A stretch of DNA of 64,000 nt, from positions 248,001 through 312,000 of the forward strand of contig NZ_JAFCJZ010000001.1 of assembly GCF_018130765.1 (NCBI RefSeq). The letters are read 5' to 3'. The position numbers and the translations under genes were made by a program. Shown one piece after another: positions 51,280-59,896 of the stretch; positions within the stretch are counted from its first letter, which is position 1, and each line of letters begins with the position of its first letter. The notes beneath the pieces were generated by a model that was given only the letters and a program-made list of their open reading frames with translations, had not been told where the DNA came from and searched no databases. The stretch comes from Bradyrhizobium iriomotense. GTDB taxonomy: Bacteria; Pseudomonadota; Alphaproteobacteria; Rhizobiales; Xanthobacteraceae.

Positions 51280-51861
51280 CTAAGCGCCAGTGTGCCAAGG
51301 CCTTGGAATCTTAATTCCCTCGAATTTGCCTCCAAGCAAGTACCGACCGGCGTTCGCAACGAATGAAATGAATACATACGCCGCCGCCCAACTAGCGAAG
51401 GGGGACTGAATGTAAATCACATAGAGCGAAATAAGTATCGATGCCACAAAACCGAAGCCTGTTAGCGAAAGCTTTCCTATTTGATCGGTGCGTCGAGCGA
51501 TGATATCGGACGATTGGAGGCTGTGCTTAGCTTGAATTTCGATCAATTCCTTTTGGCGCTCCCACTCGGCCTGTCCAGCCCGACTGAGCGTCTGCTGATA
51601 TCGAATGTTGAGGCGAACCGCGATTTGCTGAAACGTGTCGTAGATCTTGGTGTCGTCGTCCGGCAGCTCTTCAACAAACCGCGTAGCCAGCTCTTTGTAG
51701 CGATCCTTTACCCATACCTCCCATACCAAGCTGTCGGCGACCTGAGTAGGTCCGTAGATTTCTAAAACTTTGTCGCCGATACCCACGTCTTCTACTAGCT
51801 GGGCTATCGATCGCTCTTTTGAACTAATCGGCTTCTTGACCTGCTCATTTGTATCCGCCAT
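51280..51861 (-). CDS. Hypothetical two-helix membrane protein
   Basis: 193 residues. A soluble, charged N-terminal two thirds (SIAQLVEDVGIGDKVLEIYG, AGQAEWERQKELIEIQAKHS, probably helical) is followed by two helices (LTGFGFVASILISLYVIYIQ and AAAYVFISFVANAGRYLLGG). AT-richer than the core genes. No family recognised. It is co-oriented with the MltR-like gene but separated by 190 bp. Confidence 0.65.
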   Translation of the reverse strand: MADTNEQVKKPISSKERSIAQLVEDVGIGDKVLEIYGPTQVADSLVWEVWVKDRYKELATRFVEELPDDDTKIYDTFQQIAVRLNIRYQQTLSRAGQAEWERQKELIEIQAKHSLQSSDIIARRTDQIGKLSLTGFGFVASILISLYVIYIQSPFASWAAAYVFISFVANAGRYLLGGKFEGIKIPRPWHTGA

Positions 51862-52076
51862 TGCTCCCCCGGATCACAACTTAAGGTAAGCACACACTCG
51901 CCAAATCTAACGAGAAAGTAAAGCGCCGCCTTAATGTAGGCGCGCAGAACGCACTTCCGCGCACTAAGATAGCTTCGAGAGGATCCCCTGCCCCTCCTCC
52001 CACTTTCCTGCTATCTCCTACCCCCGCCGTCCCGGCCCAAAGCAAAACCCTCCGACTGTCAAAGGGAGCAACAACC

Positions 52077-52529
52077 ATGCGTTATCTCCACACCATGCTG
52101 CGCGTGCGCAATCTCGATGTCGCGTTGAAGTTCTATCAGGATGCGCTGGGGTTGAAGGAGGTGCGGCGGATCGAGAACGACAAGGGGCGGTTCACGCTTG
52201 TCTTCCTGTGCTCGGCGGACGATCTCGAGGCGCTGAAGAAGCAGCCGCAGACGCGCGGCGCGCCGCTGGTCGAGCTCACCTACAATTGGGACGAGGAGAA
52301 GTATGGCGAGGACCGCTTCTTCGGCCATCTCGCCTATGAGGTCGACGACATCTACGCGACTTGCGAGAAGCTGCAGAAGGCCGGCGTCACCATCAACCGT
52401 CCGCCGCGCGACGGCAACATGGCCTTCGTCCGCTCGCCCGACCTGCACTCGATCGAGCTGTTGCAGAAGGGCGAGCCGAAGCCGCCGCAGGAGCCGTGGC
52501 TGTCGATGCCGAACACCGGCCATTGGTAG
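52077..52529 (+). CDS. gloA: Glyoxalase I-like VOC protein
   Basis: 150 residues of the vicinal oxygen chelate superfamily: LHTMLRVRNLDVALKFYQDA (first metal His), VELTYNW (Glu), FFGHLAYEVDDIYATCEKL (second His) and RSPDLHSIELLQ (Glu). These are the four ligands of glyoxalase I, which isomerises the glutathione-methylglyoxal adduct. The C-terminal tail is short and Pro-rich. AAAGGGAG precedes ATG 52077. Confidence 0.85.
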   Translation: MRYLHTMLRVRNLDVALKFYQDALGLKEVRRIENDKGRFTLVFLCSADDLEALKKQPQTRGAPLVELTYNWDEEKYGEDRFFGHLAYEVDDIYATCEKLQKAGVTINRPPRDGNMAFVRSPDLHSIELLQKGEPKPPQEPWLSMPNTGHW

Positions 52530-52600
52530 GGCCCCCGCGACAGGAACAAGCCCCTGCGCCCGGCGTTCACCTCAAGACAATGCGATTGGAGGAGAACGCG

Positions 52601-52681
52601 ATGGCACGCGGAATCTTGCTGTGGGTGCTGGGCGTGCCGATCCCGGTGATCATCCTGCTGTGGCTGTTCTTCGGCCACTGA
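52601..52681 (+). CDS. 26-residue hydrophobic protein
   Basis: ATG 52601 follows GGAGGAG. One membrane helix only (MARGILLWVLGVPIPVIILL, then a Trp/Phe end). An intrinsic terminator follows at 52703. Its position, signal and terminator favour a real tiny gene; the function is unknown. Confidence 0.7.
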   Translation: MARGILLWVLGVPIPVIILLWLFFGH

Positions 52682-52702
52682 CATCGGGCTCGGTATGCGA
52701 TG

Positions 52703-52731
52703 AAAAAGCTCCGCCCCGGGCGGAGCTTTTT
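52703..52731 (+). terminator. Intrinsic terminator
   Basis: AAAAAGCTCCG-CCCCGGG-CGGAGCTTTTT, 22 bp after the 26-residue gene, serving it and the glyoxalase gene. Confidence 0.9.
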
Positions 52732-52821
52732 GCATGAGGGGCTCGGCGCAATCGCCGACGCTGGCGCGGCGAAATTCCGCTATCACCCCGCGCGAGGTCG
52801 CAACGCCGCGGGAGGAGCTTC

Positions 52822-53460
52822 ATGCCTGACACCAAGCTGACGATCTGGGGCCGCGCCAATTCGGTCAACGTGCAGAAGGTGCTGTGGTGCCTCACTGAGC
52901 TGGGCCTCACCTACGAGCGCATCGACGCCGGGATGCAATACGGCAAGACCCGCGAGGCCGACTATCTCGCGATGAACCCGAATGCGCGGATCCCGACGCT
53001 GGTCGAGGGCGACTTCGTGCTGTGGGAGTCGAACTCGATCATGCGCTATCTCTGCCTCGCCCATGGACGCGGCACGCCGATCTATCCGGAGGCGCCGAAG
53101 AGCCGCACCAGCGTCGACCGCTGGCTCGACTGGACGCTTTCGGCGGTGCAGCCGGTCGACCGTCCGGTGTTCTGGGGCATCGTGCGCACGGCGCCTGCCG
53201 AGCGCGACCTGATCCAGGTGCAGCGCGATGCCGATGCCGCCGCCGAGGTCTGGGCGATCGCCGACAATCTGCTCGCCTCGCGCCGCTTCATGGAGGGCGA
53301 GGAGTTCACGCTCGCCGACATCGCGATCGGCTCTTATGCGCGGCGCTGGCTCGGCGTCGAAGGGATCAGCCGGCCGGCCCAGCCGAACCTGACGCGCTGG
53401 CTCGCCGAGCTCGGCAAACGGCCCGGATTTGCACAGTTCGTCGCACCGCCGATGTCGTGA
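52822..53460 (+). CDS. Glutathione S-transferase family protein
   Basis: 212 residues. An N-terminal thioredoxin-like domain (LTIWGRANSVNVQKVLWCLT, with NPNARIPTLVEGDFVLWESN holding the cis-Pro and Glu-Ser glutathione site) is followed by an all-helical C-terminal domain (FTLADIAIGSYARRWLGVEG). It conjugates or reduces with glutathione; the substrate is unknown. The nearby glyoxalase also uses glutathione. Confidence 0.9.
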   Translation: MPDTKLTIWGRANSVNVQKVLWCLTELGLTYERIDAGMQYGKTREADYLAMNPNARIPTLVEGDFVLWESNSIMRYLCLAHGRGTPIYPEAPKSRTSVDRWLDWTLSAVQPVDRPVFWGIVRTAPAERDLIQVQRDADAAAEVWAIADNLLASRRFMEGEEFTLADIAIGSYARRWLGVEGISRPAQPNLTRWLAELGKRPGFAQFVAPPMS

Positions 53461-53595
53461 CGCGGCGGCGCGGCTCAAAGCTCGACGCACGCAGGGGAAA
53501 TCCCCGTTTGGCCGCGAATGTTCGCCGCGCCTGCGCGACTTGACGGCTACTGTGCATGGGGTTGTTTTCGGACTTTTTTGTTTTGACCTTCGTGC

Positions 53596-53763
53596 CTAAA
53601 GCCAGCCGCGCTCGACCAGCACCACGCAGATGATCAGCACGAGCGTGACGACCGCGGTGGCGAGCTTTGCCGTCCAGCTGATGCCGCGGCCGACCCACCA
53701 CAGCAGCGCGCAATACATCAGCACGGGGACGACGATATCGAGCCGCAACAGATCCAGCGGCAT
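53596..53763 (-). CDS. 55-residue two-helix membrane protein
   Basis: ATG 53763 to a stop at 53596. Two hydrophobic segments (IVVPVLMYCALLWWVGRGIS and LATAVVTLVLIICVVLVERG). It begins 6 bp after the stop of the exported protein gene upstream, so they are probably co-transcribed. No family recognised. Confidence 0.65.
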   Translation of the reverse strand: MPLDLLRLDIVVPVLMYCALLWWVGRGISWTAKLATAVVTLVLIICVVLVERGWL

Positions 53764-53768
53764 GCGCT

Positions 53769-54008
53769 TCAGCGCCTGACCGCGGCATCGACGCTGATCG
53801 CGCCGCCGATCTTCACGCAGGTACCCGTCGCCTCGACCATGTGGAAGCCGCGTCCATACGATGCGCAGGCATTCGCCGTCCCGGCCGTGCCCTTCAGCGG
53901 CAATGCCTTGCCGGCCCGCGACGGATCGGCGGCCGGCAAGCGCAGCGTCTCGGCCGCAGCCGCGGACGTGATGAGCAACGAGAGCAGGATGAGGAGCATC
54001 GCACGCAT
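53769..54008 (-). CDS. Small exported porin-like fragment protein
   Basis: 79 residues from ATG 54008 (GAAGGT upstream). A signal peptide (LLILLSLLITSAAAAE) and a mature part with CASYGRGFHMVEATGTCVKI, similar to the N-terminal cysteine-bounded segment of Bradyrhizobium porins, followed by GGAISVDAAVRR. No barrel follows, so it is either a small protein in its own right or the start of a lost porin gene. Confidence 0.7.
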   Translation of the reverse strand: MRAMLLILLSLLITSAAAAETLRLPAADPSRAGKALPLKGTAGTANACASYGRGFHMVEATGTCVKIGGAISVDAAVRR

Positions 54009-54063
54009 GCCGACCTTCTAGCCCGGACGGGTGCCGCGCGCCATCCGGCCCGCGCGGGCGATG

Positions 54064-54318
54064 TCAGATGAACCTGACGCCGGCCGATTTGCCGCGGCGC
54101 CAGATGACCTGGCAGCTCCGCCCGGTGCGGGCATCGCGCGCAAACGCCATCCGGATCACGCCGGGCAGCTGGCTCGCGTCCTCGTCCATCGTGATCTTTG
54201 CGCCCGTATCGGAGATGTCCTGGACCAGGCAATGCCGTGCCGCGAACCCGCCGTCGAGCGTGATCCAGGCATGCCGCGACAGCAGCTTGCGGGCTGCGCG
54301 CTTCTTGGGTGGTGGCAT
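54064..54318 (-). CDS. PilZ-domain protein
   Basis: 84 residues, a single PilZ domain: basic N-terminus (KKRAARKLLSRHAWITLDGG), CLVQDISDTGAKIT (the D-x-S-x-x-G part) and VIWRRGKSAGVRF. The RxxxR part is present as RKLLSR. PilZ domains bind cyclic-di-GMP; whether this one does is unclear. Single gene. Confidence 0.85.
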   Translation of the reverse strand: MPPPKKRAARKLLSRHAWITLDGGFAARHCLVQDISDTGAKITMDEDASQLPGVIRMAFARDARTGRSCQVIWRRGKSAGVRFI

Positions 54319-54544
54319 CGGCTAAAACTCTCCTGTTCCAACGCTAGCTCAGGGAACCCTAAGAAACCCTTGAAATCGCCTCCGAATGAGGCCCGGAGCG
54401 GCCCTGTCCGCCGGTTCCAAAAGACGTTCCCGAACGGCTTGCCCGCAGCCGCAAAGGCCACTATACGTTCGCCCGCTGCAAGCCGCCGGGCCGACTCGGA
54501 CCGGTCGGCGGGCATGCCGCCACAAGCGGCGGGGCCCTGCGTTT

Positions 54545-54619
54545 GCTCCCTTCGTCTATCGGTTAGGACGCCACCCTTTCACGGTGGAGAGAGCGGTTCG
54601 ATTCCGCTAGGGAGCGCCA
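54545..54619 (+). tRNA. tRNA-Glu (TTC)
   Basis: A 75-nt cloverleaf. Acceptor GCTCCCT/AGGGAGC is perfect, the anticodon stem CCACC/GGTGG encloses CTTTCAC with anticodon TTC, the T arm contains GGTTCGATTCC, and CCA is encoded. Confidence 0.97.
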
Positions 54620-54711
54620 CGTGCCAGACGGCCCGCGAATTTACCATCCCCCGCAGTGAACCTGCCCGCCCCTGGCCTCCGACCAATGCTCGATTGGAAC
54701 CGGTGCAGGCC

Positions 54712-55356
54712 ATGGAGCAGAACAAATCCCCTTCGGACAGCCAGCCCGGCGTTGCAACGCAGCCACCGTCCTGGATGCACCGCGCCGCCGCCTTCGCGCC
54801 TGGCCGCCGCGCCAAAATGCTCGAGCATATGGCGCGCGCCAGATCGCTGCCGCAACGACAGGCCGCACCGAAGCCATCGCGCACGAATGGCGTGGAGATC
54901 CTCTGCGATGTCATCGGCCACATCGTCCTCTTCGGCATCATCGCCTTCCTCTTCATGTCGCGTATCCCGCTCTATGTCGGCGCCTTCCTGTTCTTCACCG
55001 ACGGCGAGCGGATCGAACGCATGCTCGGGGCGATCGGCATCCGGTTCGAGCCCAATGCGATCGGGCCCGATATCGTCAAGGGCTTTGCGTCCTGGTTCGG
55101 ATGGTTCGCGCTGCTCGGCGCACTGAAAGGCTCGGTCCCTGCCTTGGTCGCACGATGGATGCCTCCGGCCGAGTCATGGTCGTTCATCGCCGGCATCGCC
55201 CTTCTGTTCGCCTGCCTCGAAGTGTTCGGGTCGTTCGCGCTCCGGCGCGCACTCGCGTGGTGCGGATTGGAGCACCGGCCGGATGGTCTGATCTGGACGA
55301 CGATCAAATTCCTGATCGCCCTCGGCCTGCTGGCTCTGGTGGTGTTTCTCGGATAG
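54712..55356 (+). CDS. Hypothetical four-helix membrane protein
   Basis: 214 residues. A cytoplasmic N-terminus of about 60 polar residues, then helices at VIGHIVLFGIIAFLFMSRIP, FASWFGWFALLGALK, WSFIAGIALLFACLEVFGSF and IKFLIALGLLALVVFL. No recognised domain. Start ATG 54712 is just after tRNA-Glu. Confidence 0.7.
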   Translation: MEQNKSPSDSQPGVATQPPSWMHRAAAFAPGRRAKMLEHMARARSLPQRQAAPKPSRTNGVEILCDVIGHIVLFGIIAFLFMSRIPLYVGAFLFFTDGERIERMLGAIGIRFEPNAIGPDIVKGFASWFGWFALLGALKGSVPALVARWMPPAESWSFIAGIALLFACLEVFGSFALRRALAWCGLEHRPDGLIWTTIKFLIALGLLALVVFLG

Positions 55357-55535
55357 GCACCGCAGCCGCTGCTTCTGCTGCGCTCGGCAATGACGATGTT
55401 GTGAGAGCATCACGGTGCATGGCGCCCCGCGCGTTTACCGGAAATTTACCCCTGCTCCTGAGCGACGGTATCATTTGCTTAGAATTTGACGGCTACCGTG
55501 GAATTACGGAAATCATCCGCAATCGATTGGCCCTC

Positions 55536-56162
55536 ATGTCCGTCGCAGAGTTCCTCAAGCAGCGAGCAGTGGAAGTCACCGTGAGCGGCAGCTACTCGCT
55601 GCCGCGCTGGTACGATTGCGAGGGCCAGCTGCGCACCTTCGCCTGCCGGACCAAGCGCGTCTCGCCCTTCCGCATGATCGTGGACGTGCCCGTCGTCGGC
55701 AAGGTCGGCGAGCGCGTGACCTCCTACTTCCAGGATTTCGGCGAATTCCAGTGCACCATCAGCGCGACGCTGAAGGCGGGCTTCCTGATGGAGCTCGAGA
55801 TGACGCGGGCGCGGCGGGCCTGGATGTCGGAAAAGCTGACCTGGCTCGAGAAGAAGCAGAAGGACGCCAGCGTCCAGGAGCTGCGGCGTGACGCCCGCTT
55901 CGTTCCGCAGGTCTCGCACACGTTCCTGACGCTCGCCGATGGCAGCATCCATCCGTGCTTCATCATCGACGTCTCCACGGCCGGCGTCGCCATATCCTGC
56001 GAATACGATCCGCCGGTTGGAACCGCGCTTGCGGTCGGCGCCTGCGTCGGACGCGTCATCCGTAAATTCGACAACGGCTTTGCGGTCAAGTTCGCCGAGA
56101 AACAGTCGCGGGACGACCTCGTCCGCCTGATCGTTCGCTCGCCCCTGGCGCAGTCAGCCTGA
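55536..56162 (+). CDS. PilZ-domain protein
   Basis: 208 residues. The first half (AEFLKQRAVEVTVSGSYSLP, then VSPFRMIVDVPVVGKVGERV) and the second half (HPCFIIDVSTAGVAISCEYD, then GFAVKFAEKQ) each look like PilZ-type beta barrels, joined by a charged helix (LTWLEKKQKDASVQELRRDA). It probably senses cyclic-di-GMP or regulates through protein contact. ATG 55536. A CtrA-type site lies 18 bp after its stop. Confidence 0.82.
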   Translation: MSVAEFLKQRAVEVTVSGSYSLPRWYDCEGQLRTFACRTKRVSPFRMIVDVPVVGKVGERVTSYFQDFGEFQCTISATLKAGFLMELEMTRARRAWMSEKLTWLEKKQKDASVQELRRDARFVPQVSHTFLTLADGSIHPCFIIDVSTAGVAISCEYDPPVGTALAVGACVGRVIRKFDNGFAVKFAEKQSRDDLVRLIVRSPLAQSA

Positions 56163-56179
56163 TACCGGCCGGGCCAATC

Positions 56180-56195
56180 TTAACTCTTTCTTAAC
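56180..56195 (+). promoter_or_regulatory. CtrA-type binding site (TTAA-N7-TTAAC)
   Basis: TTAACTCTTTCTTAAC matches the consensus of the alphaproteobacterial cell-cycle regulator CtrA exactly. It lies 90 bp upstream of the desaturase start and just after the PilZ gene. A chance match in this GC-rich DNA is unlikely but possible. Confidence 0.65.
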
Positions 56196-56284
56196 TAACC
56201 GCTGGAGCCGGAGGCCCCTGCGCGATAGGGTGTGACCCAATACGTCCGCAATCAGTGCGGGCCTTAAGTATTGGAACTCCCGGA

Positions 56285-57283
56285 ATGTCCATCGCCGAGT
56301 CCGCCCCGGCTGAAATCGCGAAAGCCACCGTCACCGCGGCCAAGCCGCAGCTACCTCCCGGCGTCGTCACCGAAGGCCCGCTGGTCCAGGCCAAGCTGCG
56401 CGAGAGCTACCTCCTGCTCGGCATCCTCTATGTCGGCGCGGTCGCGGGCATCGTCTGGGCCGTCACGCAGGGCGTCGGCAAGGTCGAGCTGTTTACGTTC
56501 GCCTGGATGTTCGCGCTGACGACGTTCGGCATCGGCGCCGGCATGCACCGCCTGTTCGTGCATCGCAGCTTCCGCACCGGCCCGATCATGCGCGTCTTCT
56601 TCTGCGCCATTGCCCAGATGGCGGTGCAGGGCTCGATCGCCAAATGGGTCGCCAACCACCGTCGCCATCACCTCTATGCTGACGGCGTCGGCGATCCCCA
56701 CAGCCCACAATTCGACGGCTTCGGCAATCGCTATGCCAGCGCACTCAAGGGCTTCCTGCATGCCCAGGGCAGCTGGGTGTTCGACCAGGCAACCACCGAC
56801 AACGAGTACTATGCCAAGGACATCCTCGCCGATCCCATCGCGATGTTCTTCGTGCGCACCCGCTGGGTCTGGTACGGGATGTCGGCCGTCTTCATCCCCG
56901 GCGTTGTCGGCTACACCTTCGGTGGCGTGCACACCATGATCGGCTGCGTGCTGTTCTCCGGCCTGCTCCGCGCCTACCTGCTGATCCTCACCAGCCAACT
57001 CACCGGCTCGGTCTGCCACGCCTACGGCTATCGCCGCTTCGAGGTCGACGACGCCTCGACCAACGAGTTCGTGACCACGATCCTCACCTTCGGCGAGGGT
57101 CTGCACAACAACCATCACCGCTTCCCGCGGGACGCCTATATCTCGCACGCCTGGTGGGAGATCGATCTCAATGGCCTGATCATCCTGGGCCTGGAAAAGA
57201 TCGGCCTCGTCCACGATGTCTTCCACGCCTCGCACCGTCAGCTGGAGCGGGCCGAAGCACAGGCGGCCTCGACGGCGCGCTGA
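56285..57283 (+). CDS. Acyl-CoA/acyl-lipid desaturase
   Basis: 332 residues, membrane-bound fatty acid desaturase with the three His boxes: HRLFVH (88-93), HRRHH (125-129) and HNNHH (about 277-281). Four helices lie between them. It inserts a double bond, probably delta-9, into a fatty acyl chain with O2 and an electron donor. Start ATG 56285. An exact CtrA-type site upstream suggests cell-cycle control. Confidence 0.92.
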   Translation: MSIAESAPAEIAKATVTAAKPQLPPGVVTEGPLVQAKLRESYLLLGILYVGAVAGIVWAVTQGVGKVELFTFAWMFALTTFGIGAGMHRLFVHRSFRTGPIMRVFFCAIAQMAVQGSIAKWVANHRRHHLYADGVGDPHSPQFDGFGNRYASALKGFLHAQGSWVFDQATTDNEYYAKDILADPIAMFFVRTRWVWYGMSAVFIPGVVGYTFGGVHTMIGCVLFSGLLRAYLLILTSQLTGSVCHAYGYRRFEVDDASTNEFVTTILTFGEGLHNNHHRFPRDAYISHAWWEIDLNGLIILGLEKIGLVHDVFHASHRQLERAEAQAASTAR

Positions 57284-57422
57284 ACCGGCAGGCGGCGGCC
57301 GCGCGGTGCGGCCGTCTTGCCTCCGCATCGCCGCCCTATCGCGGCCCCATTGCGGGATCAGCTTTTGACGGTCCGAGCCTCGTGCCGGACCTCAATTTGC
57401 GGACTTGCGATCGGGGGACCGG

Positions 57423-57665
57423 ATGCCAGTCAACAAGATCACCTGGGACAGGGTCGGCCGGGTTACCGAGCCCGGCCGCTACATGTACACGTTCGGCTGG
57501 CTCACCATTACCGCCGGCGATCTCGAGATCTGGAAGCAATATCCCAACGCCGCCTTCACCCTGCTCGCGCACCATGCCGAGGCGGACTCGCCCATCGGCG
57601 AGGAGTTCCATCTCGGCGCCTTCGACATCGCCCCCGAAGGGCCGCCGCCGTTCACCACGCACTGA
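57423..57665 (+). CDS. Hypothetical 80-residue protein
   Basis: A soluble, beta-rich sequence (NKITWDRVGRVTEPGRYMYT, FGWLTITAGDLEIWKQYPNA) ending in an acidic/Pro-rich tail. It looks like a conserved small protein of rhizobia, but the family is not recognised. ATG 57423. Confidence 0.7.
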   Translation: MPVNKITWDRVGRVTEPGRYMYTFGWLTITAGDLEIWKQYPNAAFTLLAHHAEADSPIGEEFHLGAFDIAPEGPPPFTTH

Positions 57666-58059
57666 AGGCAGAGAGCAGGTGCGGGCCGGCCGGATCGCAT
57701 CGCCACCGCGCGGCCGCACAACGAAGCGTGGCTAGGCCGCCTCGCTTGTCCGTACCGCGTCGGGATGCCCGCCGCCTCGCCTCTGGACTCGGCGCAGGGG
57801 CATGTGCATCGTGAATCGAAGAAGCCTGTGCACTCCCTTGATCTGACTTGCCAATTCGCACCCCGGCCGTGAGGCGCCGCCGTTGCCATTGATGGCGAAG
57901 CGGTTCTGTCATGCAATTGATTGCGCTCGTATTCTACCCTGGCGGCCCTGATGAACGTTTGCTGTCACGCGCGTTAAGCGAGGCGACAGCCAGCGCATGA
58001 CACATGGTCGCATCGGTAGAAGTAGCTAAGCGGACCAAGGGAACCTATTTTCGGCGCCG
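57666..58059. other. Intergenic region
   Basis: About 390 bp between co-directional genes. No gene, strong hairpin or repeat was seen. Confidence 0.5.
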
Positions 58060-59100
58060 ATGTACCTGATTGAAGCGTTACCCACCGTCATCGGAACTGC
58101 CGCCATCGCCCCGGCGCTGCTGATGCTGTGGCTCGTCATTGCCGCCGAGGAACGTCCGGGACCGCCGGCCCAGGTCTGGACCGCGTTTCTGTTAGGTGCG
58201 GCCAGTATTTCGCTGCTGGGCCTCGTCCGCGCCCCCTTCGCCAAGATGGTTGCGGCCCCCGACAACCCCTGGGCGGCGCTGGCCATGCATTCGATCTTCG
58301 GAGTCGCGCTGCCGGAAGAAGCCGTGAAGGTGATCGCCATCGTGCTGGTCTCCTCGACCAAGCGGCGGACCTTTGCCAACCCGATGGACACCGTCGTCTA
58401 TGGCGCCGCGGTTGGCCTCGGCTTCGCCGCCTACGAAAACCTCGCCTATCTGGTCCAGCATGCCGAGATGTGGCGCTCGCTGGCCGCCTTGCGCAGCGTG
58501 CTGACGGTGCCGTTCCACGGCGCGCTCGGCATCATCGCCGGCGCTTACCTGACCATCGCGCGCGCCGGCACGGCACTGGGTGCCAACCGCCACCATCGCG
58601 ACTGGGCCCGCCTGTCCAGCCGCCTCTTGATCTTCGCCGGCCCGCTCGCGCTGCATTCGGCCTTCGACTTCCCGCTGCTGACCTTGCAGCGCATGCCGGA
58701 TCTCGATCCGACACTGCGGATGTGGCTGGGCGGCGCGAGCCTCCTGATCGGCTTCAGCTCGATCGCCTTCGCCATCCGCCTGGTCCGGCGCGTCGCGCGC
58801 CATCACGCGCCGCGCACCGACGTCGCGCGGGAGCGGCTCAGCCAGTTGCGCCGGATGTGGGCGCTGCTGCTCGCCGGTGGCGGCGTCGGCTTCCTCGGCC
58901 TCGCCTTCGTGCTGACCTCGATCCATCACTGGCTGATCAACCCCGAGCGCAACCTGACGCTGGCGCTGATCCCGATCGGCTTCGTCTCGATCCTGCTCGG
59001 TCTTGCACTTCTGATCGTCACGATCGCGATCTACATTCTCGGACGCAACCGCGTTCGTACCAGTGGCGAAGGTTTTTCGTCGGCGCACGGCGGCGGTTGA
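58060..59100 (+). CDS. PrsW-family intramembrane metalloprotease
   Basis: 346 residues, eight or so helices. The PrsW motifs are seen: PEEAVKVIAIVL (the EE pair), YGAAVGLGFAAYENLAYLVQ (E-N), PFHGALGIIAGAYL (His) and HSAFDFPLL (His and Asp). Members cleave membrane-bound anti-sigma factors or other substrates. No anti-sigma factor gene is adjacent, so the target is unknown. A hydrophilic loop near residue 250 splits the last helices. Confidence 0.88.
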   Translation: MYLIEALPTVIGTAAIAPALLMLWLVIAAEERPGPPAQVWTAFLLGAASISLLGLVRAPFAKMVAAPDNPWAALAMHSIFGVALPEEAVKVIAIVLVSSTKRRTFANPMDTVVYGAAVGLGFAAYENLAYLVQHAEMWRSLAALRSVLTVPFHGALGIIAGAYLTIARAGTALGANRHHRDWARLSSRLLIFAGPLALHSAFDFPLLTLQRMPDLDPTLRMWLGGASLLIGFSSIAFAIRLVRRVARHHAPRTDVARERLSQLRRMWALLLAGGGVGFLGLAFVLTSIHHWLINPERNLTLALIPIGFVSILLGLALLIVTIAIYILGRNRVRTSGEGFSSAHGGG

Positions 59101-59169
59101 TGCACGGGATGGCGAGCGCTCGGCGCGCATAGTAGATTGGACGCACCGGCTGCCACGTTAGGGGTCATC

Positions 59170-59748
59170 ATGACATCGCCCGACGATTTTTCACGACTGC
59201 AATCCGCGATGAGCCAGGCGGTGAAAGCGCATTGGAAGGCCTTCCTGTTCGAAGGCATCCTGCTCGCCGTGCTCGGCATTGCCGCGCTGATCGTGCCGCC
59301 GCTCGCAAGCCTTGCGACCGCGATCTTTCTCGGCTGGGTGTTTTTGATCAGCGGCATCGGCGGGCTGATCGTCACCTACTGGGCGCGCACCATGCCGGGC
59401 TTCTGGTGGTCGCTGATCTCGGCTGCGCTCGCCGTGCTCGCCGGCATGCTGCTGCTGGCCCGGCCGATGCAGGCCGTGCTGACGCTGACCATCGTGCTCG
59501 GCGCCTATTTCCTCGCCGAGGGCGTCGCCACCATCATGTACGCACTGGAGCACCGCCGCGAGCTCAGCGGCCGGTGGTCGTGGCTCCTGATCTCGGGCCT
59601 GGTCGACATCGCGATCTCGTTCATGGTGATCACGGGGCTGCCGAGCTCGGCGGAATGGGCGATCGGCGTCCTCGTCGGTATCAATCTGCTGTTCGGCGGC
59701 GCCACCCTGATCGGCATGGCGCTGGCGGCCCGCAACAGCAACACCTGA
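59170..59748 (+). CDS. HdeD-family membrane protein
   Basis: 192 residues with six helices and the HdeD repeat pattern (FLFEGILLAVLGIAALIVPP, ATAIFLGWVFLISGIGGLIV, then a similar second half). HdeD is linked to acid resistance in enterobacteria. In rhizobia homologues are common, and the role is unproven. Start ATG 59170. Confidence 0.9.
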   Translation: MTSPDDFSRLQSAMSQAVKAHWKAFLFEGILLAVLGIAALIVPPLASLATAIFLGWVFLISGIGGLIVTYWARTMPGFWWSLISAALAVLAGMLLLARPMQAVLTLTIVLGAYFLAEGVATIMYALEHRRELSGRWSWLLISGLVDIAISFMVITGLPSSAEWAIGVLVGINLLFGGATLIGMALAARNSNT

Positions 59749-59794
59749 GGGCTCTCGTTGCCCGACCGCCCGATTGGGGGGTGACAAGGCGCCG

Positions 59795-59896
59795 ATGGCA
59801 CGCTATATGGCCTCCATGATCACCGTCGCCACCAGCTATTTTTGGTACTTTAGCTACGACAGCTTGCTGGCGGCAGGAGGATCGCGCTCAATCTGA
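59795..59896 (+). CDS. Aromatic-rich leader peptide of the DAHP synthase gene
   Basis: 33 codons, from ATG 59795 after AAGG (in-frame ATGs at 59807 and 59816) to TGA 59896. Residues 15-21 are Tyr-Phe-Trp-Tyr-Phe-Ser-Tyr and residue 4 is Tyr, so it samples all three aromatic amino acids. It is followed by complementary segments and an intrinsic terminator before the aromatic-pathway gene, as in classical attenuators. Not a structural protein. Confidence 0.85.
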   Translation: MARYMASMITVATSYFWYFSYDSLLAAGGSRSI

